From assembly GCA_023662875.1 (NCBI GenBank), contig JAMPIG010000042.1:1-32474 (forward strand): a stretch of 32,474 nucleotides of DNA, given 5' to 3'. Made by a program: the position numbers and the translations under genes. Positions 1 to 8,328 of the stretch are shown here, in pieces (the stretch's first letter is position 1; each line of letters opens with the position of its first letter). The DNA comes from Roseburia sp. (GTDB lineage: Bacteria > Bacillota > Clostridia > Lachnospirales > Lachnospiraceae). The notes under the pieces were generated by a model, which was not told the DNA's origin, did not search any database, and saw only the letters and a program-made list of their open reading frames with translations.

Positions 1-25
1 ATCAAATTTATAATTAAGGGACTGA

Positions 26-1396
26 CATGCTACCCACTATCATGCCAGAAGCCTCGATAAAAACCATGAATTATACGAGTTAAAAACAGCCCTTTATGAC
101 GCGGAGCAGGAAATAGCCGCATTAACGGCGCGTATCAACAAGGACTATACGAACTCTTCCAAATCCTCCTCGCAGAGCCCTGACCACAAAACCATTCCAA
201 ACGGAAGGGAAAAAAGCGGCAGAAAACCTGGCGGCCAGAAGGGACATATCCATCATGAGCGTAAGCAGCTGGAGCCAACAGAGGTGGTAGCCATTCCTGC
301 ACCTTCTATCTATACAGACGACCCAAGCTTTAAAGAAACCGGCAGAATCATCCGCAAGCAGCTGATAAAACTGCATGTGGATGTAGAAGTAATTGAGTAC
401 CATACACCGGAATTCAGGAACCGAACGACAGGACAGAGAGTACATGCTGTTTTTCCGGAAGGCTTAAAAGATGAAGTGACCTACGACGGAACGGTAAAAG
501 CATTCGCATACCTGTTGAATAATGAATGTTATGTCGGGGTCGGAAAAACACAGAATTTTATAAAGGAGATCACCGGCGGGGAACTGGATTTGTCCACCGG
601 CCTCATCTGCAATCTTTCCAAACAGTTTTCAGAAAAAACAAAAGAAGAAAGGAATGAGATTTTTCGGAAGCTTTTTTCTTCTCCCGTCATGCATGCGGAC
701 TTCACATTTGGAAGGATGAATGGAAGTCAGACTGCTGTTATGATCTGTGCCGCAGGCGATACGGTATTATACCAGGGACGTCCTAAAAAAGGGGATGAAG
801 GTGTGGAGGGCTCTCCTCTTGAATTTTATGATGGTATCCTGATAAGCGACCATGAAGCGGCGCTGATAAAACATGGCTCCCAAAATCAGGAATGCATGGC
901 GCACATAAAAAGAACTGTCATTAGCAGCATCGAAAACGAGAAAGGTCTCACATGGAACACCATGATGAAGGAATGGATCAGAGATGCGGTCATCTACTGG
1001 AATGATGTGCATGGCGGAGGGAAGGAAGCGCCGGAAAAAGCAGCCGAATTAGACCGGAGGTATGATGAGATCATGGCGACTGCAAAAACGGAATATGAAT
1101 ATGAGCCACCCAGCGAATATTTCAAAGACGGGTATAACCTTTACAAACGGATGGCAGAAGAAAAAGAGAGATACACACTCTTTTTACACGATCCAAGGGT
1201 GGAACCGGATAACAACCTTGCAGAAAGATGTGCAAGAAAATTTAAACGGAAAGCGGCCCAGGTGATGTGCTTCCGCAGCCAGGATGGAGTAAACTGGTTC
1301 TGCGATGGTTTAAGTATCGTCCAGTCCATCAAAGCGGCAGGTAAAAATTTATACGAATCGGTCAAAGAGAGATTTAATGCCGGTCTGGAGGTGTGA
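26..1396 (+). pseudogene. IS66-family transposase, 5'-truncated
   Basis: The frame is open from position 26, after an in-frame TGA at 23-25, to the TGA at 1394-1396, and encodes about 456 residues. It has no ATG, GTG or TTG start before the ATG at 284, which lies well inside the conserved region. IS66 transposases usually have about 500 residues. Visible IS66 landmarks are the coiled N-terminal remnant (ELKTALYDAEQEIAALTARI), the NSSKSSS and KPGGQKGH motifs, a D of the DDE triad in HADFTFGRMNG, a second D in ILISDHEAALIKHG, and the C-terminal DNNLAERCARKFKRKA block with the likely catalytic E. The catalytic core looks complete, so the defect is at the 5' end: truncation or a frameshift just upstream. 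A short reading frame from the ATG at 28 stops at 82-84 and could be the other side of a frameshift. The accessory IS66 genes (tnpA/tnpB type) are not visible; they could lie left of the window. Confidence 0.85.
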
Positions 1397-1431
1397 TATT
1401 AAAAATACACAGACACCTCTATTAACTATGC

Positions 1432-1465
1432 AAAAACCCCGCCATCAATATCTGCGGGTTTTTTC
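1432..1465 (+). terminator. Rho-independent terminator after the IS66 gene
   Basis: An A-run and CCCGC are followed by an 11-nt loop, GCGGG and a T-run. The stem is short, but flanking A/T pairing extends it and makes it usable in both directions. It lies about 40 bp after the transposase stop. Confidence 0.65.
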
Positions 1466-1539
1466 CTTATCGGCCAGGCCATGAATTGTAACTCGGAGGT
1501 TTGGGAAAAACGTCCCTGACTTCAGTATCTATTTGGAGC

Positions 1540-1568
1540 TTGTTCCGGGGAGAACAAAATGGTATGAT
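1540..1568 (+). promoter_or_regulatory. Likely sigma-A promoter for the 1654 gene
   Basis: TTGTTC (1540-1545) and TATGAT (1563-1568) are separated by 17 bp, and the -10 is extended by TG at 1560-1561. It lies about 85 bp upstream of the chosen ATG at 1654 and downstream of the IS66 terminator, so the next gene probably has its own promoter. Confidence 0.55.
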
Positions 1569-1653
1569 AAAAATGGAAACAAACAGTCAAAGAAATTGCG
1601 CTTCAAAGGCGTACAAATTAAAAGTTTCTGTCAAAGCGACAGGAGGCGTACTT

Positions 1654-2457
1654 ATGAAGATTAAAAAATGGATCCTGCTTCTTCTGATTGTTTTTCTTTT
1701 TGCTGGAGTCGGGATATCTGTTTATTGGAAGAATGCTCCCGGCGAGGGAGAGTATGTGGCTATGGCGCTCGCGTATTTAGAAGAACAGAAAGCGGCCCCA
1801 TATGAGGCGGAAACAATCCCGATTGAGTTAGACCCGGAGACCAACAGAGTGATTCGCGTGCAAGCGGATCACTCGGCCACGGTTGACAAGGTTATTTCAT
1901 ACATCAAGAAGGCCACAAGGGTGCAACAAGTCAAAACGATTCCGGAGCTTGCGTATCCACATATCTATGTGGGCGATAAGATAGTGGGAAACAATGAAAA
2001 ACTATATTATTCCAAAGGCGGTAAAATCCTTGAGTTTTCCCTGAGCGAGACGGACAGTCTGGGCTTCTTGCTTTATCTTACTGGAGGAACCGGCGAGATG
2101 TATCCGGAGGTCAGGGAGACATTTTCGGCGGGAGCAATCATGCAGCTCCAAAATGAAATAGTCTTCGGGGATCAAGATGTCTTGACATTCAGCAACGGTC
2201 GTTTGGAGTCAATTGATATCAAAACGCGGGAGACAGCGGAAATGCTGTTTGCGTGTATCAGGAATTGTGTTCAAATTTTTGACTATACGGATGTAAGTCT
2301 TATACCTATGGAGCTTCCGATTGAAATAAACGGGAAAGAACGAGGCACATTTGACACATTATTTGTTACTTATCAGGAAACGGGACAGTTTATCGGCATC
2401 AGCTTTTCCAGGGAGGATTCTGAAAACTTCTATCATTATGTGATGTCGCTTCAATAG
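1654..2457 (+). CDS. Membrane-anchored protein of unknown function
   Basis: I do not recognise this 267-residue protein. The start is ATG 1654, preceded by an AGGAGG ribosome binding site at 1641-1646; the frame is open upstream to 1501, but that part has no binding site and overlaps the likely promoter. The N-terminus is a Lys-rich start followed by a hydrophobic stretch (about residues 6-24, ILLLLIVFLFAGVGISVYW), so it is a signal anchor or uncleaved signal peptide with the remaining ~240 residues outside the cell. There is no lipobox cysteine. The exported part is mixed alpha/beta in character with no repeats or catalytic motifs I can name. Base composition is more AT-rich than the GH43 gene downstream. 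It lies between the IS66 remnant and another membrane-anchored gene, which may mean it was acquired; that is inference. Confidence 0.7.
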   Translation: MKIKKWILLLLIVFLFAGVGISVYWKNAPGEGEYVAMALAYLEEQKAAPYEAETIPIELDPETNRVIRVQADHSATVDKVISYIKKATRVQQVKTIPELAYPHIYVGDKIVGNNEKLYYSKGGKILEFSLSETDSLGFLLYLTGGTGEMYPEVRETFSAGAIMQLQNEIVFGDQDVLTFSNGRLESIDIKTRETAEMLFACIRNCVQIFDYTDVSLIPMELPIEINGKERGTFDTLFVTYQETGQFIGISFSREDSENFYHYVMSLQ

Positions 2458-2592
2458 ATCAACAACTATTTCTCTTTTTGCGCGAATATTTGTCAATTGT
2501 TTGGGAAAAAATTTCATAAACCGGTATTTTTTTCAGGCCGGAAGGCGCAGGAAACGGAGAAATGTCCGAATAGCGGACGGATGGGAGCAGGA

Positions 2593-3594
2593 ATGAGCAT
2601 TGTTTGGCTGGCGGCGGTGATAACTGCGATGTTCTTTGGATTTTGTGCGGGACGGATGACCCTGGCGGAGAGCGGCGCGGAGGAAATTCTGCAGGAGACG
2701 GGAGAGAGCGGCGGAAAGGCCGCGGGAAGGTTCGGGAAGGGCCGCCTGCTGTCCGAGGGGCGATATGAGGCGGATGAAGCAGAAAAGACTGCCGAGAGAG
2801 GACGGAGGAAGGGAGTCCTGCTGTTTAAGGATCAGTATAATACGGCGGAAAGAGCCGGGAGCGTCCTGGAGGAAGACAGCGACGGATACGGGGAGATAGC
2901 GGAACCGGGGAATGGCGCGGGGCAGGACGAGAGAATCGGACAGCCCGGAATGGGGCGAGACCGAAGGGGTGGGCAATCCGGATTGGGAAGGGAGCGAAGG
3001 CCAGGTCAGCCTGATTTGGAACGAGACCGGAGAGTCGGGCGGATCGATTCGGCGCGGAACCGAAAGTCGGGAGGGAACGGCCGGGGCAGGGAAAGCGGGA
3101 GAACCGGAGCCCTGCGGAGCCGGGAGATTGCAGAAGGGCCGCGCGGTCTCGCGGGAGCGGTAGGCAGTCCGGTATCCGGCGAGATAGAGGATCTCTGGAA
3201 GGACGGGAGTCGTGCGGTGGTAATCCGACCGGAGGAGGATAAGCTTTATGCGCCGACGGGCGGAAAGATTTTGAAGCTCTTTCCTCTGGGAAACGCCTTC
3301 CTGTTTCGGACAGAGCTTGGCGCTGAGCTGTATATTCAGGCCGGGGAGGGAGAGGACGAGCTGCTGGGGAGGTATTATCGTCCCAGAGTCGTGCGGAATG
3401 AAATTGTGGGCAAGGGAAAGCTCTTATTGGAATTTGACCGTCAGGGGCTTAAGGCACAGGGAATTTTCCCCAGAGTTTTCGTCACGGTGGAAAACAGTCT
3501 GTACGGGAGCGAGGTCATGGCGGAGCAGGGAGAGCGGATCCGGGCGGGCGAGGAAATCCTGCGGATCGGACAGCCGGAGGGAGAGCAGGGCTGA
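2593..3594 (+). CDS. Membrane-anchored protein with histidine-less PTS EIIA(Glc)-like domain
   Basis: The protein has about 333 residues. The start is uncertain: ATG 2593 has GGGAG at 2583-2587, while ATG 2581 and TTG 2497 are in frame but have poorer sites. The order is one N-terminal transmembrane segment (IVWLAAVITAMFFGFCAG), a ~140-residue low-complexity linker rich in Gly, Arg and Glu, and a C-terminal domain of about 140 residues (from about residue 193) that reads like the EIIA(Glc)/Crr fold: PVSGEI start, KLYAPTGGKILKLFP, GAELYIQAGEG, GKGKLLLEFD and VFVTVEN end. In real EIIA(Glc) the phosphorylated His lies in an L-I-H-I-G motif and a second His in a K-H-A motif. Here these positions are Gln (about 249) and Asn (about 234). 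It therefore probably cannot carry phosphate and may be a binding or structural domain. No EIIB or EIIC gene is nearby. A terminator follows. Confidence 0.7.
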   Translation: MSIVWLAAVITAMFFGFCAGRMTLAESGAEEILQETGESGGKAAGRFGKGRLLSEGRYEADEAEKTAERGRRKGVLLFKDQYNTAERAGSVLEEDSDGYGEIAEPGNGAGQDERIGQPGMGRDRRGGQSGLGRERRPGQPDLERDRRVGRIDSARNRKSGGNGRGRESGRTGALRSREIAEGPRGLAGAVGSPVSGEIEDLWKDGSRAVVIRPEEDKLYAPTGGKILKLFPLGNAFLFRTELGAELYIQAGEGEDELLGRYYRPRVVRNEIVGKGKLLLEFDRQGLKAQGIFPRVFVTVENSLYGSEVMAEQGERIRAGEEILRIGQPEGEQG

Positions 3595-3638
3595 GCAGAG
3601 CAGGCGTGAGCTGAAAAACGGAATGAATGGGGTTAGAC

Positions 3639-3667
3639 AAAAAGTGCGCGCGGAAGCGCACTTTTTT
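3639..3667 (+). terminator. Rho-independent terminator
   Basis: AAAAAGTGCGC, a 6-nt loop and GCGCACTTTTTT form a strong stem with a U-tract, 45 bp after the EIIA-like gene. It separates that gene from the GH43 gene. A possible extended -10 (TGGTAAAAT, 3742-3750) lies downstream before GH43, without a convincing -35. Confidence 0.85.
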
Positions 3668-3803
3668 GCGTGGACAGCGTCGGAAAGGAGAAAGGGAAAT
3701 CGAATTTCTTCTCGTAAAGGGTAGGAAAACGGGGGTATTTATGGTAAAATAGACAAAAAACAGGAAGCGTCCGCTTCGGGAGCGAACCGGGAAGGGAGTA
3801 CCT

Positions 3804-5354
3804 ATGGAGAGAGAAAAAGTACGAAAAATGTGGATAGCGGATCAGGGGGACGGAACCTACCGCAATCCGATTCTTTACACGGACTATTCGGATCCGGACG
3901 TGATTCGGGTGGGAGAGGATTTCTTTATGGTGGCGTCCAGCTTCTGCAACACGCCCGCCGTACCGCTGCTGCATTCCAGGGATCTGGTCAACTGGAAGGT
4001 GATTAATTACTGTATCGATCGGCTGCCCTACAGCGCCCTGAATGATTATGACAAGCCGGTGCATGGCTGCGGAGCCTGGGCACCCTCCATCCGTTATCAC
4101 GAGGGAGTCTATTATGTGTTCGTCCCCATGCCGGACGAGGGGATTATGATGTGCAGGACGGAGGATCCCTGGGGAGAGTGGAGCAAGCCGACCTACGTCA
4201 GAAAGGTCGTGGGCTGGATCGATCCCTGTCCCTTCTGGGATGACGACGGGAAGGCTTATATGGTGACCGCTTTCGCCAGAAGCCGGATCGGGTTCAAGAG
4301 TATGCTTTATATGTCGCCGATTCAGCCGGACTGCACCGATGTGCTGGACGACGGACAGTTTATCTATGACGGTCATGAAACGCAGCCTACGATCGAGGGG
4401 CCAAAGCTCTATAAGCGCAACGGTTATTATTACATATTTGCCCCGGCGGGCGGGGTGAAGACGGGCTGGCAGACGGTGCTTCGTTCCCGGAATATTTACG
4501 GCCCCTATGAGGAGAGGATTGTGATGCGGCAGGGAGGTTCCCCGGTGAACGGCCCTCATCAGGGTGCCTGGATCGATACGCCCTCCGGGGAGGACTGGTT
4601 CATTCATTTCCAGGATGTGGGGAACGCGGGCCGGATTATTCATCTGCAGCCCATGCGCTGGGAGGACGACTGGCCGGTCATCGGGGTCAACGATGCGGAT
4701 GGCTGCGGAGAGCCTGTGATGCGCTGCCGAAAGCCGGATGTGGGCGCAGTTTATCCTATCGACGCGCCGGAGGACAGCGATTTCTTTGAGGGAGAGAAGC
4801 TGGGGCTGCAGTGGCAGTGGAACGCGAATTACAGGGAGGATTGGTATCGGCTGGGAGACGGGGGACTGACCCTGTATGCGCAGCCTGTGGAGAAGGAGAG
4901 GCAGCTTTGCGACGTCGGCAGCTTACTGCTTCAGAAATGGCCCGCGCCGGAGTTTCAGGCGACGGCCCTGCTGCATGTAGAGCAGCTGGCGGAGGGCGAT
5001 ACGGCGGGGATGGTTTCCCTGGGCGGCCGTTATACGGCCCTGGCGCTGCAAAAGCGGGAGGGCAGGCTCATCCTGCAGCAGAGAACCGGCGAGTGGAATC
5101 GGAACAACGAGAAGAAAACAGATCTGGAGGAGTTTACCGGCGACCGGATTTTTATCCGGATGCGGGTGGAGCGGGAGAAGGACGTTTCCTTTGAGGTCAG
5201 CGGCGACGGTGAAACCTTCCGGACAATCGGAGAGAAGACGGAAGCGACTCCGGGCCGCTGGGTAGGAGTGAAGCTGGGACTTTTTGCAATTCAGGAGGAA
5301 GGGCAGCCCGGCGGCAGCGTCAAGGCCGACTGGTTTGTATTTGAGAGGCTCTGA
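3804..5354 (+). CDS. Glycoside hydrolase family 43 (beta-xylosidase / alpha-arabinofuranosidase type)
   Basis: The 516-residue enzyme has no signal peptide and is probably cytoplasmic, acting on imported xylan- or arabinan-derived oligosaccharides. ATG 3804 follows GAAGGGAG. The N-terminal ~310 residues form the five-bladed propeller typical of GH43: the catalytic base Asp in TDYSDPDVIRVGEDFFMVAS (about D30), the pKa-modulating Asp in GWIDPCPFWDDDGKAYMV (about D140) and the acid Glu in PTIEGPKLYKRNGYYYIF (about E198). The C-terminal ~190 residues form a second beta-sandwich domain, as in two-domain GH43 xylosidases, ending in ADWFVFERL. Its stop is one base from the stop of the convergent GntR gene. 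The exact substrate cannot be read from sequence. No sugar transporter is next to it. Confidence 0.9.
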   Translation: MEREKVRKMWIADQGDGTYRNPILYTDYSDPDVIRVGEDFFMVASSFCNTPAVPLLHSRDLVNWKVINYCIDRLPYSALNDYDKPVHGCGAWAPSIRYHEGVYYVFVPMPDEGIMMCRTEDPWGEWSKPTYVRKVVGWIDPCPFWDDDGKAYMVTAFARSRIGFKSMLYMSPIQPDCTDVLDDGQFIYDGHETQPTIEGPKLYKRNGYYYIFAPAGGVKTGWQTVLRSRNIYGPYEERIVMRQGGSPVNGPHQGAWIDTPSGEDWFIHFQDVGNAGRIIHLQPMRWEDDWPVIGVNDADGCGEPVMRCRKPDVGAVYPIDAPEDSDFFEGEKLGLQWQWNANYREDWYRLGDGGLTLYAQPVEKERQLCDVGSLLLQKWPAPEFQATALLHVEQLAEGDTAGMVSLGGRYTALALQKREGRLILQQRTGEWNRNNEKKTDLEEFTGDRIFIRMRVEREKDVSFEVSGDGETFRTIGEKTEATPGRWVGVKLGLFAIQEEGQPGGSVKADWFVFERL

Positions 5355-5355
5355 G

Positions 5356-6063
5356 TCAGGAATCCCGGAGCAGGTGATCCCGATAGCGTCCGATGCATTC
5401 CGTAAACAGGCGGACGGCGCTGTCGGCGTCGCCGTTTCGGATATACCAGGTCGTCTGTACCAGCGCGCGGTAAGTATTTTGGCGGCCGGTGTATTCGCAA
5501 TAGTCTATCCAGGCGGGGACGGAGGCGGTAAAAAAGGCGTTCATGATCAGGGGCGAGATCACGTTTCCGCTGAGAGCGGCCAGCGTCTTACGGTACAGAA
5601 AGAGGGTCGTAGCGAAGGTCTCGGCGTCGGCGGCCAGGGATTTTCTCATATTTTCCTGGAGGGCTTCCAGCGTTCGGATATCCTCCGGGTCGCGGCGCAG
5701 GGCGATCTCCCGGATCGCCGGGCATTCCAGGCCCAGGCGGATATCCAGGAGGCTGACCAGCATCTTTTTGTCGGGCATACCGCCCCGGAAGCGTATGATG
5801 GCAAAGAGGGTGTCGATATTGCCGGTGCTGGTATAGTCCGCCACATAAATTCCCTGCCGGGAGACCACATCGAGAAAGCCCATGCGGGCCAGCTCCCGGA
5901 TCCCGTCGTGGACGATAGTCTTACTGATCCCCATGGTCTCCGCCAGCTCCCGCTCTGTGGGCAGGCGGTCGTTGGGCTTCAGCTCGCCGGAGAGGATCAT
6001 TTCTTCTATCTGGGACAAAAACAGCTCTTTGATCGATGGAGCGTCAATTTTTTGAAAGCGCAA
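5356..6063 (-). CDS. GntR-family regulator, FadR (FCD) subfamily
   Basis: The 235-residue protein has an N-terminal winged helix (about 8-75; LPTERELAETMGISKTIVHD and the wing SRQGIYVADY) and a helical FCD-type effector domain (about 95-230; DIRLGLECPAIREIAL). The start is TTG at 6063, chosen because AAGGAGG lies 7 nt upstream on the minus strand and no better start exists. FCD domains commonly bind a metal through one Asp and three His. The Asp-containing helix is present, but the usual His positions (F-H-x-x-L helix and the C-terminal E-H-x and H-L helices) are occupied by other residues (FLYRKTLAALSGN, TECIGRYRDHLL), so metal binding may be lost. It is convergent with GH43 and divergent from hypB; either could be its target. 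A palindrome matching the subfamily's operator type lies upstream. Confidence 0.88.
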   Translation of the reverse strand: MRFQKIDAPSIKELFLSQIEEMILSGELKPNDRLPTERELAETMGISKTIVHDGIRELARMGFLDVVSRQGIYVADYTSTGNIDTLFAIIRFRGGMPDKKMLVSLLDIRLGLECPAIREIALRRDPEDIRTLEALQENMRKSLAADAETFATTLFLYRKTLAALSGNVISPLIMNAFFTASVPAWIDYCEYTGRQNTYRALVQTTWYIRNGDADSAVRLFTECIGRYRDHLLRDS

Positions 6064-6199
6064 GAGGATTCCTCCTTATCCGTGAACAGGTTCGTTTTTT
6101 CTCGACAGGAAACTGCAGCGCAGCGCCTTTTCAATAGAATTTGAAGCCTGCGCCGGAATCGACGTGTCAGAAGCTGCCGCACATTATATCCATGTTACG

Positions 6200-6228
6200 A
6201 TTTTAACAGCTGATACCATTTTTGTCAA
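6200..6228 (-). promoter_or_regulatory. Sigma-A promoter for the GntR regulator
   Basis: Read on the minus strand, TTGACA (6223-6228) and TAAAAT (6200-6205) are exactly 17 bp apart. It lies in the 301-bp divergent gap (6064-6364), which also holds the palindrome at 6237-6247 and no gene. For the plus-strand hypB side I found only a poor candidate (TTGTCA then TATGTC, 17 bp apart). Confidence 0.75.
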
Positions 6229-6236
6229 GGGAAATG

Positions 6237-6247
6237 TGGTCAGACCA
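6237..6247. promoter_or_regulatory. Putative FadR/GntR-type operator
   Basis: TGGTC-A-GACCA is a perfect inverted repeat of the TGGT-N3-ACCA type typical of FadR-subfamily operators. It lies 8 bp upstream of the -35 of the regulator's promoter and 118 bp upstream of hypB; another ACCA follows 2 bp later. Autoregulation and control of the hypB-led cluster are both possible. Confidence 0.6.
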
Positions 6248-6364
6248 AGACCAGAAAAAAGTTCGACAATATTTTGGACGATTTGTCAATTTACAAGAAG
6301 CGAAATATGTCGGAAGATAAATATGTGAGAGTTTGTGCCAGGTGGCGAAAGGCGGAAGAAGGAT

Positions 6365-7045
6365 ATGGAGAACGAAAGGGAATTGCGTGTTATCGAGGTA
6401 AAGAGAAGTATTTTCGAGGATAACGATAAGGATGCGGAAAGGCTGCGGCAGGAGTTGAAGGAGAAGAAGGTCTTTCTCCTAAATCTGATGTCCTCGCCGG
6501 GCTCCGGGAAGACGACGACTCTCCTTGCGTTGGCGGAGGCGCTGAGGGGCCGGATCCGGATGGGAGTCATGGAGGCGGATATCGATTCCGCGGTGGATGC
6601 GGAGAAGATGATGGCGGCGGGCGTAAAGTCCATCCAGATCCACACAGGCGGCATGTGCCATCTGGACGCCGATATGACCAGGCAGGGCCTGTACGAGTTC
6701 GGAATGGACGACGCGGAGCTGATCGTGTTGGAGAACGTGGGCAATCTGGTCTGTCCCGCGGAGTTCGACACGGGGGCGGTGAAGAATATGACGATTCTCT
6801 CGGTGCCAGAGGGGGATGATAAACCGCTGAAGTACCCCCTGATGTATGAGAGATGCGACCTGCTGGTGGTCAACAAGACGGATGTCATGCCGTATTTTGA
6901 CTTTGACCGGGAGAAGATGGAGAAGTATGCGAAAATGCGCAATCCCGGGATCAAGATTCTGTATATTTCCGCGAAGACCGGGGAAGGAATTTCGGAGCTG
7001 GCGGATTGGATTGTGGAGCAGGCGCGGGAGTGGAGAGGCTGTTGA
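6365..7045 (+). CDS. hypB: HypB, nickel-incorporation GTPase
   Basis: The 226-residue SIMIBI GTPase helps load nickel into NiFe hydrogenase (and in some organisms urease), working with HypA in the cytoplasm. ATG 6365 is preceded by GAAGAAGGA; a GTG at 6335 is in frame but weaker. Visible motifs are the P-loop SSPGSGKT (43-50), switch and G-domain metal ligands C98-H99 (GGMCHLDADM) and C130 (NLVCPAEFD), and the guanine-specificity motif NKTD (170-173). The N-terminal high-affinity CxxCGC site of E. coli HypB and the His-rich stretch of other HypBs are both absent, so it is the minimal form. The partner hypA lies 11.5 kb downstream on the same strand. No hydrogenase structural gene occurs in the window. 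About 231 bp of gene-free sequence follows. Confidence 0.93.
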   Translation: MENERELRVIEVKRSIFEDNDKDAERLRQELKEKKVFLLNLMSSPGSGKTTTLLALAEALRGRIRMGVMEADIDSAVDAEKMMAAGVKSIQIHTGGMCHLDADMTRQGLYEFGMDDAELIVLENVGNLVCPAEFDTGAVKNMTILSVPEGDDKPLKYPLMYERCDLLVVNKTDVMPYFDFDREKMEKYAKMRNPGIKILYISAKTGEGISELADWIVEQAREWRGC

Positions 7046-7276
7046 GGCTTGCGCAGAAGACAAAGAAAGTGTTGCAAGCCCGGTGCCGGTACATCGCAAG
7101 TGTGCTTTGGTTTACAGCGGGGTTGTCGACTGGCTGAATCGGAACGCTGCATGAGACAGAGCAGAACCGGAATCAGATAACAGCAGGCAACAGGACGGAA
7201 AATAAACGATTCTCGTGTGGAGCGTCTGCAGACGGCAGATCTGTCCGGGAAACGAGACAGAAAACGAGGGAGATTT

Positions 7277-8047
7277 ATGGGACAGAAAGAGACAAAGATT
7301 CTGGCGGTGGCCGGTAAGGGAGGCGTGGGAAAAACTTCTGTCGCGGCTACGCTTGTGAGGCTCCTTGTGGAGGCTTATCCGGGAAAGAAAATACTGGCGA
7401 TTGATGCCGACCCCGCGGTGGGGTTATCTACCGCGCTGGGGATCGAAGTAAAAACTACGGTGGACGATATCCGCAAGGCTGTGGTAGCGACAGTGGAGGA
7501 CGGGGATACGAAGAGCGCGATCGAGCTGCTGGGGGAGGCGCGCTACCGTATCTTTGACGCGCTTGTGGAGACGGACGGCTTCAGCTTTATCGCTATCGGG
7601 AGGCCGGAGAGCGCGGGCTGCTACTGTAAGATCAATTCTTACCTCAAGGAGGTAATCAGTATCCTCTCGGAGAATTTTGATTATGTGGTGATTGACGGTG
7701 AGGCTGGCATCGAGCAGATCAATCGGCGGGTCATGGAGAAGGTGACCCACCTGCTTTTGATTACCGATTCCAGCAAGAAGGGAACGCAGGTCATTCAGAC
7801 GATCCGTCAGGTGGCGGACGAGCTGGTGATGTACGAGAAGATCGGCGTGATCGCAAACCGGCTGCCGTCCATGGAGGTAAAGGGGCTTCTGGATACGGGG
7901 GATCTTCCGGTGCTGGCCTGTATTCCTTCGGATGCGGCGCTGGCGGAGTTTGACTTAAAGGGCGAGAATGTCTTTTATCTGCCGGGGGATGCGGCGATTG
8001 TCCGGGGAGCGCGGGAAGCGCTGACAAACATCGGGATCCTGGATTGA
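7277..8047 (+). CDS. cooC: CooC-like nickel-insertion ATPase
   Basis: The 256-residue MinD/SIMIBI-type ATPase resembles the maturation factor for the Ni-Fe cluster of CO dehydrogenase. ATG 7277 follows GAGGGAGA; the open frame upstream to 7217 has no better site. It shows the deviant Walker A GKGGVGKT (13-20), the DADP switch region (43-46), a C-Y-C motif (C115, C117) matching the C-x-C dimer-interface metal site known from CooC, and the switch II stretch IDGEAGIE (139-146). CooC relatives also include AcsF and other metallocentre ATPases, so the client need not be CODH. No cooS/acsA catalytic gene is in the window. It sits between hypB and the dehydratase genes, with 281 bp before the next gene. 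Confidence 0.85.
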   Translation: MGQKETKILAVAGKGGVGKTSVAATLVRLLVEAYPGKKILAIDADPAVGLSTALGIEVKTTVDDIRKAVVATVEDGDTKSAIELLGEARYRIFDALVETDGFSFIAIGRPESAGCYCKINSYLKEVISILSENFDYVVIDGEAGIEQINRRVMEKVTHLLLITDSSKKGTQVIQTIRQVADELVMYEKIGVIANRLPSMEVKGLLDTGDLPVLACIPSDAALAEFDLKGENVFYLPGDAAIVRGAREALTNIGILD

Positions 8048-8299
8048 AGGAACGGTTGCCGGTTGGCTCTTTCCCGCGGAGGGTAACAGCTGCGTTGATG
8101 ATAGCCTACTTTTCGTATCGAAAGCTTCAATCCGGCTTTGGGTTCGATCTGTCTGCTTTGCGTGGAGTCAAATCCCAGGATCAGGAAGGCATCTATGAAA
8201 GCAGAAGGAAAACAGAAAATTGCGCTGTGGTCAGGGAAAGAAAGGGAAGCGTTTTGCCAGGCACCATGGAGAGACGATTTTTGTACGGAACGTGAAAAC

Positions 8300-8312
8300 G
8301 CCGCGAAGCGGC
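8300..8312 (+). other. Small hairpin just before a ribosome binding site
   Basis: GCCGC-GAA-GCGGC forms a 5-bp GC stem directly before the GAGGGGG ribosome binding site of the dehydratase gene at 8329. It could shape translation of that gene; it has no U-tract. The rest of the 8048-8328 gap shows no feature I can support. Confidence 0.35.
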
Positions 8313-8328
8313 GAACGAGGGGGTTGTT

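Noticed and set aside
3633-4643. 336-residue minus-strand open frame opposite the GH43 gene
   Set aside because: The plus-strand frame has all GH43 catalytic motifs; the opposite frame shows no motif and crosses a terminator.
5284-6144. Plus-strand open frame across the GntR gene
   Set aside because: The minus-strand GntR protein has full family motifs, a promoter and a ribosome binding site; the plus-strand frame has none.
7046-7276. Gap between hypB and cooC checked for a small gene or RNA
   Set aside because: No frame with a ribosome binding site and no clear stem or promoter was seen.
8044-8295. Possible 83-residue gene between cooC and the first dehydratase subunit
   Set aside because: It overlaps the cooC end, has no ribosome binding site, and the product looks like random coding with no hydrophobic or conserved segment.
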